Part shown: positions 4,730 through 6,687 of the stretch, piece after piece | How positions within the stretch are numbered: position 1 is the first letter of the stretch | Layout of the letters: every line of letters begins with the position of its first letter | NCBI GenBank assembly: GCA_028705415.1 | Contig: JAQWDO010000049.1 | Coordinates: 1-6,687 of the forward strand | Length of the DNA: 6,687 nucleotides | DNA from: Dehalococcoidales bacterium | Lineage (GTDB): Bacteria > Chloroflexota > Dehalococcoidia > Dehalococcoidales > CSSed11-197 | Direction: 5' to 3' | The notes under the pieces: model-generated | Seen by the model: the letters and a program-made list of their open reading frames with translations, nothing else | The model's database searches: none | Told to the model about the DNA's origin: nothing | Translations under genes and position numbers: made by a program

Positions 4730-6631
4730 GTGGCACAGCTGACAGCAGATACAATACCCGGACTTATAATAGCCAATAGCCATAAGCGGGCAAAGAGCCC
4801 GGCTATGTGCATGAAACGATTCGGCATATGGCAACGCTATGACTGGCAGGACTATTGCGAGAAGGTCAAGAACTTTTCTCTGGGTCTGGTTCAAATGGGG
4901 TTGAAGCGTGGTGATGTGGTTTGCATAATTGGGGATAATGAACCCGAATGGTTCTGGGGGGAATTCTCTGTACAGGCGGCTGGCGCAATAGCTACCGGGA
5001 CCTTTGTTGATTCTATTCCATCTGAGCTTAAATATATTATGGAGCATTCGGGTGCGAGTATTGCCATAGCTAACGATCAGGAACAGGTGGACAAATTCCT
5101 CCAGATAAAAGATGAGCTGCCGCTCCTCAGAAAAATCGTTTACTGGGATCCTAAAGGTTTAAAAAACTATGATGAACCCGCTCTTATCAGCTTTGATGAA
5201 GTGATTGCTTCAGGCAGGGAGTATGAAAAGAGCCACCCCGGCGAATTTGAGCAACGCGTATCTATGCTGACACCTGATGACACTGCTTTTATCTACTACA
5301 CTTCAGGTACTACCGGCCTTCCAAAAGGTGCAATACTCACTCACCGCGCGCTGATACGTACAGCCTGGAGTTTTATAAGCCGCTATCCGCTTACCGAAAA
5401 AGATGACCTGATTTCCAACTTCCCTGCCGCCTGGGTCGGTGACAGCTATTTTTCTACCATTCCACACTTGCTTACCGGAGCACGCCTGAATTTTGCTGAA
5501 GAGCCGGATACAATTGCGCAGGATACTCGTGAAGTAGGCCCCAATTTTGTCATATATGGTCCACGGCAGTGGGAAGGCCTGGTGAGTGAAATCCAGGTCA
5601 AGATGATGGATGCCCACTGGCTGAAACGGTTTGTATTTAACTTATTTATGCCGGTTGGATACCGCATGGCGGATTTCACACTTGAGGGTAAAAAACCCCC
5701 GTTAAGGTGGAAGATTCTCTACAAGATTGCCAATTTAATGCTGTTCCACCCCCTTAAAGATAAACTCGGTCTATCCAGGGTTCGGTTTGCTGTAACCGGC
5801 AGTTCAGTATTAAGTTTGGATACATTTCGCTTTATACATGCGATTGGTGTTTCTCTCAGGCAGAATTATGCCAGTACGGAATCAGGGTATATCTCCTCCC
5901 ACAGCGAAGGAGATATACGCTTTGAAAGTGTAGGAAGGCCGGCCAGGGGTGTGGAAGTACGGCTAATGGATTCAGGTGAACTCTGGGTTAGAAGTGATTG
6001 TATGTTCAGCGGTTATTACAATAATCCTGAAAAAACCCGGCAGGTACTTTACAATGGCTGGTGCCGGACCGGAGATGCTGTTAATATCGATCAGCACGGC
6101 CATGTACTGTTTCTTGACCGTTTGGAACACATGGGCGAGCTCAGGACAGGGGCAAAATATGCTCCCCAATATATCGAAGGAAGGTTACGTTTCAGCCCAT
6201 ATATAAAAGATGCCATGGTGATTGGCGGGCCGGAAAGAGATTATGTAACTGCTATCGTCAATATGGATTTTACTATGGTAGGCAAGTGGGCAGAAGATCA
6301 TCACATCTCTTATACCACCTTTGTAGACCTGTCTCAGCGGGATGAAGTAGCTGAACTGGTCCGTCGTGATATTAACCGGGTAAACAGTTATCTGCCTGTG
6401 CCGGCAAGGGTTAAAAAATTTGTACTGATGCACAAGGAATTCGATGCTGACGAAGCAGAGCTAACCCGCACACGGAAACTGAGAAGGGAATACATGGAAA
6501 AACGTTATCAGAAACTGATAGGAGCCATGTATGAAGGGGACAGCGAAATAAAAATAGAGGCTCCGGTGACTTATCGTGACGGAAGACAGGGAGTGGTAAC
6601 AACCAGCATCAAGGTCAGAAATGCTGATTAA
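4730..6631 (+). CDS. AMP-forming acyl-CoA synthetase (long-chain / aryl acid CoA ligase family)
   Basis: Member of the ANL adenylate-forming family, joining a carboxylic acid to CoA with ATP giving AMP and PPi. Length is 633 residues from the GTG start, close to long-chain acyl-CoA synthetases. From that start the P-loop YYTSGTTGLPKG is at 189-200, the A5 motif is QNYASTESG (378-386) instead of the usual Y-G-x-T-E, GWCRTGD is at 443-449, and the hinge reads DRLEHM (463-468) where most relatives have DR-x-K-D. The C-terminal TRTRKLRR places K583 as the likely adenylation lysine. GTG is preferred over the ATG at 4685 because it has an AGGAGG site and because the extra 15 codons would be made of a terminator hairpin. 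Substrate is not readable: context allows aryl acetates or fatty acids. It is followed after 14 bases by a Liv permease gene, suggesting uptake and activation in one operon. Confidence 0.92.
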   Translation: MAQLTADTIPGLIIANSHKRAKSPAMCMKRFGIWQRYDWQDYCEKVKNFSLGLVQMGLKRGDVVCIIGDNEPEWFWGEFSVQAAGAIATGTFVDSIPSELKYIMEHSGASIAIANDQEQVDKFLQIKDELPLLRKIVYWDPKGLKNYDEPALISFDEVIASGREYEKSHPGEFEQRVSMLTPDDTAFIYYTSGTTGLPKGAILTHRALIRTAWSFISRYPLTEKDDLISNFPAAWVGDSYFSTIPHLLTGARLNFAEEPDTIAQDTREVGPNFVIYGPRQWEGLVSEIQVKMMDAHWLKRFVFNLFMPVGYRMADFTLEGKKPPLRWKILYKIANLMLFHPLKDKLGLSRVRFAVTGSSVLSLDTFRFIHAIGVSLRQNYASTESGYISSHSEGDIRFESVGRPARGVEVRLMDSGELWVRSDCMFSGYYNNPEKTRQVLYNGWCRTGDAVNIDQHGHVLFLDRLEHMGELRTGAKYAPQYIEGRLRFSPYIKDAMVIGGPERDYVTAIVNMDFTMVGKWAEDHHISYTTFVDLSQRDEVAELVRRDINRVNSYLPVPARVKKFVLMHKEFDADEAELTRTRKLRREYMEKRYQKLIGAMYEGDSEIKIEAPVTYRDGRQGVVTTSIKVRNAD

Positions 6632-6645
6632 CCGGAGGGTAAATA

Positions 6646-6687
6646 ATGGCTGATTTGCTCCAGTATACGATAACCGGCATAACTGTT
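6646..6687 (+). CDS. livH: LivH-like branched-chain amino acid ABC transporter permease (5' end only)
   Basis: Only 14 codons are present, reading MADLLQYTITGITV. This resembles the N-terminus of many LivH inner-membrane permeases, where a short amphipathic start leads into the first membrane helix (usually continuing GSIYAL). A GGAGGGT site (6634-6640) lies five bases upstream of the ATG, and the gene begins 14 bases after the synthetase stop, so the two are likely co-transcribed. Liv-type transporters paired with acyl-CoA synthetases often import aromatic or aliphatic acids as well as amino acids. Identity rests on a very short match. Confidence 0.65.
   Translation, partial: MADLLQYTITGITV

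Noticed and set aside
1..6687. CRISPR arrays, insertion sequences, tRNA genes or phage genes
   Set aside because: No regularly spaced repeats, transposase motifs, terminal repeats or tRNA-like cloverleaf were seen. The region looks like ordinary metabolic chromosome.

Overview
The window looks like part of the chromosome of an anaerobic, amino-acid- or organic-acid-using bacterium of moderate GC. The signs are a ferredoxin-dependent 2-oxoacid oxidoreductase, a molybdenum/tungsten-cofactor riboswitch, sigma70-type promoters, good Shine-Dalgarno sites and the start of a Liv-type ABC permease. Similar gene mixes occur in Dehalococcoidia-like Chloroflexota, Peptococcaceae-like Firmicutes and Desulfobacterota. 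The sequence alone does not let me choose among them.

Left part (1-449) is a divergent control region with no complete gene. On the minus strand it reads, in order of transcription: a promoter with a perfect TTGACA -35 (about 323-296); a molybdenum/tungsten cofactor (Moco/Tuco) riboswitch aptamer (287-163); about 87 nt of linker; a hairpin with a U-tract that looks like an intrinsic terminator (75-38); a Shine-Dalgarno site; and an ATG at 5-3 whose gene runs off the left edge. On the plus strand it holds a TATAAT -10 element (405-410) and a short perfect dyad (414-428) just before iorA.

Middle part (450-4504) is a tight four-gene plus-strand operon. It encodes the two subunits of indolepyruvate (aryl-2-oxoacid):ferredoxin oxidoreductase (iorA, iorB), a class I/II PLP aminotransferase and a PaaI-like hotdog thioesterase. 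Gaps are 0 nt, a 17-nt overlap and 4 nt. The genes fit one pathway: the transaminase interconverts aromatic amino acids and aryl-2-oxoacids, IorAB converts the oxoacids to aryl-acetyl-CoA with reduced ferredoxin, and the thioesterase can release the acid. IOR is known to run in either direction in different organisms, so the operon could serve catabolism or synthesis of aromatic amino acids from aryl acids.

Right part (4505-6687) begins with a gap of about 225 nt. It contains a likely promoter, a GC-rich hairpin followed by a U-rich run, and a textbook intrinsic terminator. The terminator ends just before an AGGAGG site and a GTG start for a large AMP-forming acyl-CoA synthetase. The longest reading frame starts at an ATG upstream of that terminator and is very probably wrong. 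The first 14 codons of a LivH-like branched-chain amino acid ABC permease follow, so a ligase plus ABC uptake operon seems to start here.

The most notable points are the Moco/Tuco riboswitch pointing out of the window away from iorAB, which hints at a tungsten or molybdenum enzyme as the neighbour, and the unexplained terminator-bearing leader of the acyl-CoA synthetase gene.
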